A stretch of DNA of 64,000 bases from Maricaulis sp965242785 (GTDB lineage: Bacteria > Pseudomonadota > Alphaproteobacteria > Caulobacterales > Maricaulaceae). The translations under genes were made by a program, and so were the position numbers. Every line of letters starts with the position of its first letter. Positions within the stretch are counted from its first letter, which is position 1. The stretch lies in assembly GCA_965242785.1 (NCBI GenBank), contig CBDETA010000004.1, positions 186,001 through 250,000 on the forward strand. The letters are read 5' to 3'. The notes below the pieces were generated by a model, which had not been told where the DNA came from, did no database searches, and was given only the letters and a program-made list of their open reading frames with translations. This document shows, piece after piece, positions 9,570 through 18,660 of this stretch.

Positions 9570-10700
9570 CTAGGGAACCACCCGGATCAACTGCCCGTCG
9601 GCCGCATCCGTCAGCAGCCAGATTGTACCGTCGGGCGCGACGCGGACATCGCGGATGCGGGCCTCCAGGTCACCGAACAGGATTTCCTGCCCCACGACCT
9701 CGCCGCCTTCCAGATCCACACGGCGGACATGCCCGGACGGCGTGCCGGCATCGCCGGGGATCAGGGCCGCAACCAGGAGATCGCCCTGCCAGGCCGGAAA
9801 GGCGTCGCCGTAGTAGACCGCCATGCCAGCCGGCGCGATCGAGGGCACCCAGGCGACAAGCGGATCTTCCATGCCCGCATAGGTCTCGAACGGGGTCACC
9901 AGGGCGCCGGTATAGTCGATCCCGTGGCTGGCAATCGGCCAGCCGTAATTGCGCCCCTCCACCAGGACATTGATCTCGTCACCGCCGCGCGGCCCGTGTT
10001 CATGGGCATAGAGCGTGCCGGTGCGCGCGTCGAAGACGACGGCCTGGGGGTTGCGATGACCGATGGTGAAGACACCGGGCGCCGCGTCCGGGAAAGGCGA
10101 AGCCATGGGCCGGCCGTCGAGGGTCAGGCGGACAAAACTGCCGAAATGGGAGCCGGTATTCTGGGCCTGTTCGCGAAAATCGAACCCGTCACCGATGCCC
10201 AGGACCAGCGTGTCCGGGATCGGGGCGGCGTCCGGGCTGTGATCGGTAATGTCACCGGGCAGGAAGGCCATACGGCCGCCATAATGGACGTCGGTACGGC
10301 GGCGCGGTTCGGCGGAAAAGAGAATCTCGAAATCCAGCAGAGCGTTCCCGTCCAGCCGACCGCGCCCGAGATGCAGCGTGTTGTCGCGCGGCGTGCCGGA
10401 CGACCATGTGAGGTAGACATGGCCGGTCTGCTCGAAATCGGGCGACAGGGCGACGTCCAGGAGACCGCCTTGGCCGGAATGCAAGACTTCGGGCACGCCG
10501 GTTACGGGGTCGCTGAGCTGGCCATCGGGTCCGACAAGTCGCAGGCGTCCGGGCTTTTCGGTGACCAGCATGCGGCCATCGGGCAGGAAGGCGAGGCTCC
10601 AGGGGTATTCCAGACCTTCCGCCACGACCTGCGTCGACTGGGCCGAGGCTGCGGCGCAAAGCGCCAGGCTGGCCAGGAAACCGGCAAAAACACGTTGCAT
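9570..10700 (-). CDS. PQQ-type soluble aldose sugar dehydrogenase (YliI-like)
   Basis: Six-bladed beta-propeller of the glucose/sorbosone dehydrogenase family that oxidises sugars in the periplasm with pyrroloquinoline quinone. A signal peptide (MQRVFAGFLASLALCAAASA) is visible when translation starts at 10700, where AAGGACA supplies a ribosome site; the longer frame lacks this. Family motifs include LEYPWSLAFLPDGRMLVTEKPGRL, GHRNPQAVVFD and HGPRGGDEINVL. The stop lies only 7 bp from the stop of the convergent RND gene. No PQQ synthesis genes are in the window. Confidence 0.88.
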   Translation of the reverse strand: MQRVFAGFLASLALCAAASAQSTQVVAEGLEYPWSLAFLPDGRMLVTEKPGRLRLVGPDGQLSDPVTGVPEVLHSGQGGLLDVALSPDFEQTGHVYLTWSSGTPRDNTLHLGRGRLDGNALLDFEILFSAEPRRRTDVHYGGRMAFLPGDITDHSPDAAPIPDTLVLGIGDGFDFREQAQNTGSHFGSFVRLTLDGRPMASPFPDAAPGVFTIGHRNPQAVVFDARTGTLYAHEHGPRGGDEINVLVEGRNYGWPIASHGIDYTGALVTPFETYAGMEDPLVAWVPSIAPAGMAVYYGDAFPAWQGDLLVAALIPGDAGTPSGHVRRVDLEGGEVVGQEILFGDLEARIRDVRVAPDGTIWLLTDAADGQLIRVVP

Positions 10701-10795
10701 CGACTGTCCTTCGATTGTCGCCCTGGCGGTCACACTATAGGCTTCGCTGGACCCTGTTGAGCCCCTCTGGTGGGCCGCTGAGCGAAAGACCCGTC

Positions 10796-11275
10796 ATGGC
10801 GATTGTCCGTACCGTTCTTGTTTTCCTGCTGGCCGTGCTGACGGGTACCGTGCTGGTCAGCCTGGCCAATACCCATGTCGACCTGCAGGCGCTGGTCGCG
10901 GCAGGAGCCGACATTCCAACGGCCGTGCGCATCAATGCCATCGAGCGCGACCTGGCCGGATTTGCGCCGACCCTGTTCGTGCTGATCCTGGCCGGCTTCG
11001 CCATCGCCTTTCCGGTGGCCGGCTGGGTGAGCGACCTTCTGGGGCCGAACTGGCGCCGCTTGGGCTTCACGCTGGCCGGCGGGCTGACCATCGCGGCCAT
11101 CATGCTGGGCATCACCGCGCTCTACAGCCAATTGCTGGACGCCACGATCACGCCGGTCGCAGCGAGCCGCGAGCTGGGCGGACTGCTGACCCTGTGCCTG
11201 GGTGGGGCGGCGGCGGGTTTCCTGTTTTCCCTGTTCAAGCCGATCTACAAGCAGGGAAAGCCGGTGAGGGCCTGA
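10796..11275 (+). CDS. Small inner-membrane protein, four predicted membrane segments
   Basis: 159-residue hydrophobic protein with membrane stretches at about residues 5-25 (TVLVFLLAVLTGTVLVSL), 58-78 (TLFVLILAGFAIAFPVAGWV), 92-112 and 128-150. A soluble patch between the first two segments (about residues 28-55) would face the periplasm or cytoplasm. I do not recognise the family. It is divergent from the sugar dehydrogenase, with a 95-bp shared promoter region, and the next gene lies 104 bp downstream. An in-frame GTG/ATG extension upstream to 10715 has no membrane or family support. Confidence 0.7.
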   Translation: MAIVRTVLVFLLAVLTGTVLVSLANTHVDLQALVAAGADIPTAVRINAIERDLAGFAPTLFVLILAGFAIAFPVAGWVSDLLGPNWRRLGFTLAGGLTIAAIMLGITALYSQLLDATITPVAASRELGGLLTLCLGGAAAGFLFSLFKPIYKQGKPVRA

Positions 11276-11379
11276 ATTAACCGCAATAATCGGCATTCGA
11301 TTCAATTCACGGCGGCAGGGCAGACCTCTCCTTAAAGCGGGCCGGGTTAGGACGTATCCAGCCCGTGGAGACGCCCTGC

Positions 11380-12585
11380 ATGACCCGCATCCGTGAAACC
11401 CTGCGCTCCGATCTGCGCAACATCGTCAAGGGCGGTGCGACTTCACGGATTCTCGACCTGCATTCCATTGCCCTGCGCTATGGCCACACCGATGCGCATG
11501 GCGAAAAGCCCTTCTTCATGCATCCCCGGCTCAATCGCTGTTTCATCATCAAGCACACGGTGAGAGCCCATGAACGGCCCTATGTGATGTCGTCTCAGCC
11601 GGTGGTGACCAAAGTGCTGGTCCCGCTGGCGCATGACGACCTGTCGCTGGGTGGTCACGCCGTCTTTGTCGAAGAAACCGGGTTTGCCACCAAGATGCGA
11701 ACCCTGTTCGAACGGCCCGACGAGCCGCACGTGCTGGATCTGGACCTGATCCGGCTGCGCGAGCTGGCCGCCCTGCCCTCTTTCGATCCCTTCCTGCTGG
11801 CCGAACGTTATCGCGACCACGCCCGGCCGATTGATGATCTCTACTTCAACATCTCCGACGACGAGAAGGAGCGGATGGAGGATTCCGTCGCGCGCCAGAT
11901 CGTCACCGTGGTGGCGTTGGCCTTCGGCGATGACAGCCATGACCAGGATGATGACCGTGCCATGCGCTTCACCCGCCAGCTGCTGGCCTGCGATCTGGAC
12001 GGACGGCTGAGCGTCCTGCGCAAGTCGCTGGACATGACGGAGATGGAATTCCGCTCCGGCATCTTCGGCTGGCGCGGCATTCTCTACTATCGCTGGCACA
12101 TGGGCGAGGCACTGTCGGCGCTGAAGAGTTTCCTGAACGAGCTCAAGGCGGTCACCATCGTCGGGGCCAGCGATCACGAGTATACCGAACTGGAGCACAT
12201 GCGGCGCTCGATCATCGAGGAGACGCGGGCACGCTGGAGCTCGCTGACCGGAGTGATGGAGGAGTACGAACTGGTGTTCGGCCGCTTCTGCCGCGGCGAG
12301 GACGTCAACGGTTTCCGCCGTTTTCTGCTGAAGGCCCCCGCCCTGTTCTATGATGTCGGCAGCGACCTTTCGGTGGTCAGCCATGTGCCGGGATATTGGC
12401 GCTACTGGGCCAGACAAAACACCAAGGGCTTCCTGCACGCCCGCGAGGCCGTGACGCTGTTCTCGGAGTTTACCGCCAGCGTGACCCGGATGTCGCCGGG
12501 CAGCGCCACGCAGGATCTGGACAAGGTGCGCCGCACGCAGTCGCCCATCCCGATGCCGCAGGTGTTTTCCGCCGGCGCCGCCTGA
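11380..12585 (+). CDS. Unrecognised protein, tandem paralogue 1
   Basis: 401-residue protein of no family I recognise. It is homologous over its full length to the next gene: shared blocks include GGAT-RILDL (about residue 17), KPFF--PRLN (about 42), LPSFDPFLLA (about 130), FNIS (about 153), GIFGWRGILYYRW (about 227) and FLLKAP (about 320). There is no signal peptide or membrane segment, so it should be cytosolic. The repeated acidic/aromatic central block suggests a globular, largely helical fold. The start is taken at the ATG at 11380, which aligns with the paralogue; a GTG 15 bases upstream is possible. It has its own stem-loop downstream. Confidence 0.75.
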   Translation: MTRIRETLRSDLRNIVKGGATSRILDLHSIALRYGHTDAHGEKPFFMHPRLNRCFIIKHTVRAHERPYVMSSQPVVTKVLVPLAHDDLSLGGHAVFVEETGFATKMRTLFERPDEPHVLDLDLIRLRELAALPSFDPFLLAERYRDHARPIDDLYFNISDDEKERMEDSVARQIVTVVALAFGDDSHDQDDDRAMRFTRQLLACDLDGRLSVLRKSLDMTEMEFRSGIFGWRGILYYRWHMGEALSALKSFLNELKAVTIVGASDHEYTELEHMRRSIIEETRARWSSLTGVMEEYELVFGRFCRGEDVNGFRRFLLKAPALFYDVGSDLSVVSHVPGYWRYWARQNTKGFLHAREAVTLFSEFTASVTRMSPGSATQDLDKVRRTQSPIPMPQVFSAGAA

Positions 12586-12611
12586 GCGCCGGCCTGCTGA
12601 TCCGTCCCGCA

Positions 12612-12644
12612 GGGCCGCTGCCGTCACCCTTCCGGCAGCGGCCC
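12612..12644 (+). terminator. Stem-loop after tandem paralogue 1
   Basis: Perfect 12-bp inverted repeat (GGGCCGCTGCCG with its complement) around a 9-nt loop, starting 26 bp after the stop. There is no uridine tract, so termination may be inefficient or need Rho; it could equally protect a 3' end. It separates the two paralogues into distinct transcripts. Confidence 0.7.
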
Positions 12645-12727
12645 CTCCGAGCCCGCAAAATTAGACAGTCATCGGATATTAAGTCCCCCTCGCTATCTTG
12701 CCCGGAAGAGACGCAACGAGAACAAGA

Positions 12728-13882
12728 ATGAGCGGGTCTGACCGGCAAAGCCTGAAGCGCATCGTGCGCGGCGGCGCGACACCGCGCATTCTCGACCTGT
12801 GGTCGATCCGGCGACGTTATGGCGAAACGCTGGAGATCGAGGCCAAGCCGTTCTTCCGAAATCCGCGGTTGAATGCCTGCTTTCTGCTGAAGCATACGGT
12901 GCGGCCGCACGAGCGACACTATCTCTACACAGAACAGCCCGTAGCGACGAAAATCATCATCCCGGTCTCCACGGAAGATCTGGGCATGGGGGGACATTCC
13001 TTCTTCGTCGAGGAAAAGGGGTTCGAGAACCGGCTCAAGAACTTTCTCGGGATCGGTGTATTGAACAAGCACTACGACCTCGATCTGGCACGCATCCGCG
13101 AACTGACCTTGATGCCGTCCTTCGACCCCTTCCTGTTGGCAGACAAATATGGCCGCCACGAGCGGCCGGTTGCGCGCTTCTATTTCAACATCTCGCCGGA
13201 CGAGCAGGCGAAGATGCAAGCCAATGTCACGCGGCAGATCGTCGGCATGGTGAGGCTGGCCTTCGGCGATGAAACCATCGACATCGACGATGAGCGGGCA
13301 CGACGCTTTGCCGACCAGCTGCTGGACGGCGAGGAAAGCCGCAAAATGTCCGGCCTGCGCCAGGTCCTGGGCATGGCCGAGGACGAGTATGAGCACGGCA
13401 TTTTTGGCTGGAAGGGCATCCTCTACTACCGCTGGCGCCTGCGCGAGGTGAAGGATGAGCTGCGCCAATTCCTGATCGAGTTGAATGATGTCATCGTGCG
13501 GGGCGCCGGTCCGGCTGAAGCCAAGGAAATCAACGATATCCGGCGCGCCATTCTGGCTACGGTCCGCCAGCGCTGGACCGCGCTGACCGCCGTGATGGAT
13601 GATTACGACAGCGAGTACCGCCGCTTTTGCGCCGGCGCCGAAGCCTCCGCCCTGAGCAGCTTTCTGCTGAAGGCACCCGGCCATTTCGGCCAGCTGGGCC
13701 ACGATCTTTCGGCGGTGGCCCACGTGACATCGTACTGGGGCTATTGGTGGCAAGAGCGCGAAAAGGGATCCCTGTCGGCGACCGATGCCATGGAGATGTT
13801 CCCGTCCTTCCTGCGGTCACTGATCCACAAACGCGTCGAGCACGATCATTCCAGCGACACCCCCAACGCCGCTACAGGCTGA
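12728..13882 (+). CDS. Unrecognised protein, tandem paralogue 2
   Basis: 384-residue cytosolic protein homologous end to end with the preceding gene, differing mostly at both termini and in the 90-120 region. It keeps RIVRGGATPRILDL, KPFFRNPRLN, MPSFDPFLLA, FYFNISPDEQ, GIFGWKGILYYRW and FLLKAPGHF. The start at 12728 (ATG) aligns with paralogue 1; the frame is open 30 bases further up without support. A 142-bp intergenic region with a stem-loop and an AT-rich stretch (12655-12700) separates the genes, so this one probably has its own promoter. Function unknown; no neighbour suggests one. Confidence 0.75.
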   Translation: MSGSDRQSLKRIVRGGATPRILDLWSIRRRYGETLEIEAKPFFRNPRLNACFLLKHTVRPHERHYLYTEQPVATKIIIPVSTEDLGMGGHSFFVEEKGFENRLKNFLGIGVLNKHYDLDLARIRELTLMPSFDPFLLADKYGRHERPVARFYFNISPDEQAKMQANVTRQIVGMVRLAFGDETIDIDDERARRFADQLLDGEESRKMSGLRQVLGMAEDEYEHGIFGWKGILYYRWRLREVKDELRQFLIELNDVIVRGAGPAEAKEINDIRRAILATVRQRWTALTAVMDDYDSEYRRFCAGAEASALSSFLLKAPGHFGQLGHDLSAVAHVTSYWGYWWQEREKGSLSATDAMEMFPSFLRSLIHKRVEHDHSSDTPNAATG

Positions 13883-13888
13883 CACTGA

Positions 13889-13917
13889 AAAGGGCCGGTC
13901 GTGACGACCGGCCCTTT
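13889..13917. terminator. Bidirectional terminator between convergent genes
   Basis: Perfect 13-bp inverted repeat AAAGGGCCGGTCG / CGACCGGCCCTTT with a 3-nt loop. It lies 7 bp after the paralogue-2 stop and 25 bp from the stop of the ABC/M1 fusion, with A and T at the stem base on either side, so it can serve both strands. Confidence 0.9.
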
Positions 13918-13941
13918 CGCTGTTTCGGGACTGCGACGGCA

Positions 13942-16900
13942 TCAGCGGTCGACGATCTCCACGGCTCTCAGATTGTCGTCTGAGTCCCGGTCGATGAGCT
14001 TGTTGTAGGGATCGATCCCCACAAAGGCCGGCTGTTCATCGACGATGAGCTCGATCCGCATCGTGTTCTCGTCGATCCGGTGCTTGTCCATGTAGAGCAC
14101 ATGGTCGGACCCTTCGATGGCATCGTCGAGATCCTGGGTGAAGACACCGATATCGATGAGATAGTCGATGGCCTCCTCGGTCTGTTCACCGGCACCGTCG
14201 GCCTCGAACTTGTGCGCCTCGATCTCCAGGGCAACATCCCAGCGACCATCCTCGCGCTCGGTGGCGGTCGCGGAGATGACCTCCAGATCGAACAGGATGA
14301 TGCGCTCGAAGAAGTCGTGGATCACGCCTTCCCATTCCGGCCCGGCTTCCTCGCGCAGGAGGCGCAGGAAATCGAGCGTGGTGGCGTAGGGCGCATGCTG
14401 GAAGGCCCGCTCGTCGATTAAACGCCGCAAGGTGCGATTGACCGTTTCCTCGCCCAGATAGTCAGCCAGCGCATACAGGATCACCGCACCCTTGCGGTAA
14501 TGGATGTAGGGCTGGTTCTCGACGCGGTAGAGCGGCACTTCCTCGATCGCTTCCGAGCCGCGGGCCGAGAGATAGCTGTCGAGCTCGAACTTGAGGAAGC
14601 GGCGCATGTGGTCGGCGCCGTATTCCTGGCGCATCACCATCAGGGCGGAATACTGGGCGAAGGTCTCGATCAGCATGGTCGAGCCCTGCACATTCGCCGC
14701 CATCACCTGATGCGCCCACCACTGGTGAGCCGCTTCATGGGCGGTCACGTAGTAGACATAGTCAATGACTGAAGGGTCCGAGAGATCGGCGATGAAGCCG
14801 ATGCCTTCAGAGAAGGGAATGGTGTTCGGGAAGGCCTGCGCGAAGTTGGCATAGGCCGGGAACTCCAAAATCCGGTACTGTCGGTACTGATAGGGGCTGA
14901 GATTTTCCGAGAAATAGCCGATGGAATCTTCGCCCGCTTCCAGCATCCGCTCCACATTCCAGGCGTGATCGGGATGGTAGAAGACCTGGTAGAGAACGCC
15001 GTCGGTCTCCCGTTCGGCAACCTCGTAGCGCGCGGACAGCCACGAGTAGAAGTTCAGGATCGTGCGATCCATCACATACTCATAGCAGTTGCGGGCCCGG
15101 CCCGCCTCGTCGGTTTCGGTCCATTCGCGTTCCAGATAGCCCGGTGCCACCGCGATCTGGTCCGCCGAGGTGCACACCTCTGAACGGAAACCGACATAGT
15201 GCGAGTTGGTGATACCGTTCTCGTACCAGCGCGTTTCGTCTTCCAGCGGGAAGGCCCGGTCGATGGGCTCGAGGCCCTCGCGCCGACGCTGCTGACGGTC
15301 GGTCAGGCGCCAGTTTCCGTTGAAGCCGATGATCGCCATCGACTCGCCATTGTTGAAGAAGGTGCCATTGTCGTTGACCGTCTGCACATTGCCGGAATTG
15401 CGGAAACCGGGATTGCTGCGCTCGACCTGGAAGTCGAACGACCGGGTCTGTCCGGCCTCCAGCGGCGGATCCATGGTGAATTCATAGAGGTAGAATTCAT
15501 CATCCTCGCTGGCGAGCGTTCCGCCCTCGAGGCCATGGCTGACCACCGTCGTGCCCGGACCGTAGGAGATCCACACCGTGTCCAGTGCCGCATCGGTCTG
15601 GTTTTCCAGCACATAATGCCCCGTCGCCGTGAAGCGGCGTTCCGACGGGTAGATATCGACCTCATAGGCGGTGTCGACGATTGTCGGCTGCGGCACGTCC
15701 TGCAGGTGCAGATACTGGCGCTCATACTCGGCCGCCTGCGCCCGCTGGGCGTTGGACGAGCTGTATTCGTTCAGGATGTTGGTGTTGTAGAAGATCCAGC
15801 CGCCCGTCGACACCGCGCCGGCGATGGCGATCAGGGCCACAAAGGCGGTGCCCGGCTGGGCAAAGCCGCGCGGCAGGGTGGCCAGCCGGCGCATGATCGG
15901 CGTCAGGGAACCCCGGCTCCAGAGCAGATAGGACAGCGTCAGGAGCAAGAGCGCCCAGAAGCCCCAATAGGCGTAGAACCAGAGCTGGATGCCCAGGAAG
16001 TGACCATACCCGTTCATGTCGGAATAGGGCGCGCCGGGGGCGTTGGCATAGGTGTAGAGATTGTGGTCGAGACCGATGTTGGCCATCACGATCGAAACGA
16101 TCTGGTAGACCAGAAGTCCGGCCATGCCGAGCCAGCGATTGTTGAACAGGACCTGGGCGAAGATCGCCAGCGCCGCGACCAACGCGGCCGGGACGATCAT
16201 GCCGACCACGCCGCGGATCGCGTACTGATCCAGTTCGATCCGGTCAAAACCCATCGCGAGCTGCGACAGCGCCGCTGCGATCAGAGACGTGGCGATCAGC
16301 GCCGCAATGACCACGCAAAGGGCCAGAAACTTGGTCGAGATGAAAACCCAGCTCGGCGTCGGTGTGGCATCGACGATGTAAGAGAAACCGAAACGGCGCT
16401 CGCGCCACATCACTTCTGCGGCGTAGTAAATGACCACGACAAAAGGCAGCCAAGCGAAGGCGCCCTCCACGACGGTCACCAGAATGCGTGTCACCGGATA
16501 ATTGGGCGTGCCGTAGAACTCATTGCCGAGGAAGAAGCCCGGAATGGTGTTCAAGAGACCCAGCACCAGCAGGATCCAGAAGGCGACGTTGAGAACGACG
16601 CCCTTCACCTCAAAACCAAGGCGAGCCAGGAATTGCTGGATGGCCGCGCCGCCGTCCAGACGCGGCGTGACGCGCGGAAGGTCGAACTCGGAAATGGCAT
16701 GCGACGTGACCGCTGGCGCGGCGGCAGACGATTTGCGCAGCTTGAGGCCACCGCCCTGACGGAAACGGAAGGTCAGCACGTTCAGCAAGAGCAATGCTGC
16801 GCCAATGCCGATCCACATCAGGCGGTTGGTCACCAGAATGCCTTCAAACGGAACCACGCGGGCATTCTGGTCGAAGACCGTCCAGTACCGTGTCATTTCA

Positions 16901-17550
16901 CTGAAGGTGTTGAAACCGAATGGATCAATCAGGGCGAAGGTTTCGCGCAGGTCCGGCTGAGCCTGGGACAGGCCGAGGCCGACGAAGTAGAGAACCAGCA
17001 GGGCGACGAAAGCCGAGTAGGTCATCACCGTTGAACGGGTGAAGTTGGCCACAGTGAACAGGATGGTGCCCACCACCCACATGTTCACCAGGCCGAACAC
17101 GGCATAGATGTAGACATACCAACTCAAGTCTGTCGGCCCGACCAGTTCGGGGTCGAGCCAGGGCATCATCGAACCGATCAGAAATGCCAGGGGCACCGCT
17201 GCAAAAACGGCGGCGGTGATGACAAAGCCACCGATAAATCGGCCCAACACGAAGTCGAGTTCGCGCACGGGTCGCGAATAAAACAGCTCGGAGGTCTTGA
17301 AACCGAAGTCCCGCAACACGCCGGATGACAGGAAAACAGTCGGTATGATGGCGCCGAACACCGAAAAGATCAGGACATTGACCGTCAGGGCGTTGGGCGA
17401 GTTGATGTTGACGGACCCGCCGCCACCAACCTGGATCTGGTCGATGGTGACGCCGCCGAAAACCAGCAGGAAGAAGATCGCAAAGATCGCGATCGAGGCG
17501 GGTGAGAAGAGTTGGAACCGGAATTCAAATCCGGCGATCTTGGTCAGCAT
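13942..17550 (-). CDS. ABC-2 type permease fused to an M1-family aminopeptidase
   Basis: 1202-residue fusion. The first 600 or so residues contain many membrane segments in two ABC-2-like permease blocks (roughly 15-250 and 320-600). The C-terminal half, from about residue 640, is a gluzincin peptidase domain with the zinc motif H938-E-A-A-H942 inside TAHEAAHQWWAHQ and the downstream zinc-ligand Glu in LIETFAQYSALMVM. Both catalytic features are intact. The peptidase would be extracytoplasmic, tethered to the transporter. The upstream gene encodes the matching ATPase (27 bp gap), so the two form a complete exporter. The substrate is unknown, probably a peptide or protein trimmed on export. 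The architecture is a known but uncharacterised family. Confidence 0.9.
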   Translation of the reverse strand: MLTKIAGFEFRFQLFSPASIAIFAIFFLLVFGGVTIDQIQVGGGGSVNINSPNALTVNVLIFSVFGAIIPTVFLSSGVLRDFGFKTSELFYSRPVRELDFVLGRFIGGFVITAAVFAAVPLAFLIGSMMPWLDPELVGPTDLSWYVYIYAVFGLVNMWVVGTILFTVANFTRSTVMTYSAFVALLVLYFVGLGLSQAQPDLRETFALIDPFGFNTFSEMTRYWTVFDQNARVVPFEGILVTNRLMWIGIGAALLLLNVLTFRFRQGGGLKLRKSSAAAPAVTSHAISEFDLPRVTPRLDGGAAIQQFLARLGFEVKGVVLNVAFWILLVLGLLNTIPGFFLGNEFYGTPNYPVTRILVTVVEGAFAWLPFVVVIYYAAEVMWRERRFGFSYIVDATPTPSWVFISTKFLALCVVIAALIATSLIAAALSQLAMGFDRIELDQYAIRGVVGMIVPAALVAALAIFAQVLFNNRWLGMAGLLVYQIVSIVMANIGLDHNLYTYANAPGAPYSDMNGYGHFLGIQLWFYAYWGFWALLLLTLSYLLWSRGSLTPIMRRLATLPRGFAQPGTAFVALIAIAGAVSTGGWIFYNTNILNEYSSSNAQRAQAAEYERQYLHLQDVPQPTIVDTAYEVDIYPSERRFTATGHYVLENQTDAALDTVWISYGPGTTVVSHGLEGGTLASEDDEFYLYEFTMDPPLEAGQTRSFDFQVERSNPGFRNSGNVQTVNDNGTFFNNGESMAIIGFNGNWRLTDRQQRRREGLEPIDRAFPLEDETRWYENGITNSHYVGFRSEVCTSADQIAVAPGYLEREWTETDEAGRARNCYEYVMDRTILNFYSWLSARYEVAERETDGVLYQVFYHPDHAWNVERMLEAGEDSIGYFSENLSPYQYRQYRILEFPAYANFAQAFPNTIPFSEGIGFIADLSDPSVIDYVYYVTAHEAAHQWWAHQVMAANVQGSTMLIETFAQYSALMVMRQEYGADHMRRFLKFELDSYLSARGSEAIEEVPLYRVENQPYIHYRKGAVILYALADYLGEETVNRTLRRLIDERAFQHAPYATTLDFLRLLREEAGPEWEGVIHDFFERIILFDLEVISATATEREDGRWDVALEIEAHKFEADGAGEQTEEAIDYLIDIGVFTQDLDDAIEGSDHVLYMDKHRIDENTMRIELIVDEQPAFVGIDPYNKLIDRDSDDNLRAVEIVDR

Positions 17551-17577
17551 GATGATGTCTCCGCTCGTCCGGCCCGA

Positions 17578-18465
17578 TCAGGCCGCCGCTGCGGCCTGGC
17601 GGCCTTCGGCGATGGTGGCGAAATAGACATCTTCCAGGTCCGGCGTGGCGGGCTCGAAACCCTCGCCCGGTGCTTCCGATGCGATGATGCGGATGACGAC
17701 CTGGCCCATGACCAGACGCTCGGAGATCACGTTGAAGCGGGTTCGCAGGGCCGGCAGGTCGGACTTGGCGACCGTGCGGGCATAGACCTTGCCGTCCAGC
17801 TGTTTGACCAGCTCATTCGGCGCGCCCTGGGCGACGATGCGGCCCTGATTCATGATCGCCATGTTGGGACAGAGGTCGGCGACATCCTCGACGATATGGG
17901 TCGACAGGATGACAACGACATTCTCGCCGATCTCCGAAAGCAGGTTGTGGAAGCGGTTGCGCTCTTCCGGGTCGAGGCCGGCGGTCGGCTCGTCGACGAT
18001 GATCAGCTGCGGGTCGCCCAGAAGGGCCTGGGCAATGCCGAAGCGCTGGCGCATGCCGCCGGAATAGGAGGCGACCGACTTGTTGGCGTGCTGTTTCAGA
18101 TTGGTCTGTTCCAGAAGGGATTCAACGACCTGCTTGCGTTCCTTGCCATTCGTCAGGCCTTTCAGCACGGCGAGATGGTCCAGCATGGCGCGGGCCGACA
18201 TGCGCGGATAGACACCGAAATCCTGGGGCAGATAGCCCAGCGTGGCGCGCAGGGCCTTGGGCTCCTTCATCGGATCAAGCTCGCCGAAACGGATCGTGCC
18301 GCTGTCGGGCACCTGCAGCGTGGCCAGGGTGCGCATCAGGGTCGACTTGCCGGCACCATTGGGGCCCAGCAGGCCATACATGCCCTTGGGGATCGACAGG
18401 GTTACCCCGTCCATCGCCCGCACGCCATTGCCATACGTCTTGGTCAGATCCTTGATCTCAAGCAT
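17578..18465 (-). CDS. ABC transporter ATP-binding protein (partner of the M1 fusion)
   Basis: 295-residue ABC-2 type ATPase. It has a Walker A motif (GPNGAGKST), signature SYSGGMRQR, Walker B (LIIVDEPTAGLDPEERNR) and the H-loop His in STHIVEDVA. The start is at 18465 with AAGGA six bases upstream; the longer frame has no support. It would energise the permease/M1 fusion encoded 27 bp downstream. A 195-bp region separates it from the divergent ABC-F gene and holds both promoters. Confidence 0.92.
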   Translation of the reverse strand: MLEIKDLTKTYGNGVRAMDGVTLSIPKGMYGLLGPNGAGKSTLMRTLATLQVPDSGTIRFGELDPMKEPKALRATLGYLPQDFGVYPRMSARAMLDHLAVLKGLTNGKERKQVVESLLEQTNLKQHANKSVASYSGGMRQRFGIAQALLGDPQLIIVDEPTAGLDPEERNRFHNLLSEIGENVVVILSTHIVEDVADLCPNMAIMNQGRIVAQGAPNELVKQLDGKVYARTVAKSDLPALRTRFNVISERLVMGQVVIRIIASEAPGEGFEPATPDLEDVYFATIAEGRQAAAAA

Positions 18466-18660
18466 GAATTCCTTGACCTGCGCAGAGCAGGCCCTCCCTC
18501 TCCTGTCCGGGCCTGAACCTACGCCTGACCCCATTGTGTCGCAAATGAGGCTTTGTTCATGGCCGCGGCCAGAGGGACGGTTCGGCCGATCGTCCCCCTC
18601 GGCGGGATAATCTGAGGGAAGTGCGTGACCGGGACAGTGCGGCCTAGTATGCGAAAGCGC

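Noticed and set aside
15199..17034. Long plus-strand frame opposite the ABC/M1 fusion
   Set aside because: No family signal, biased His/Gln/Arg/Gly composition, and the minus-strand gene is clearly real.
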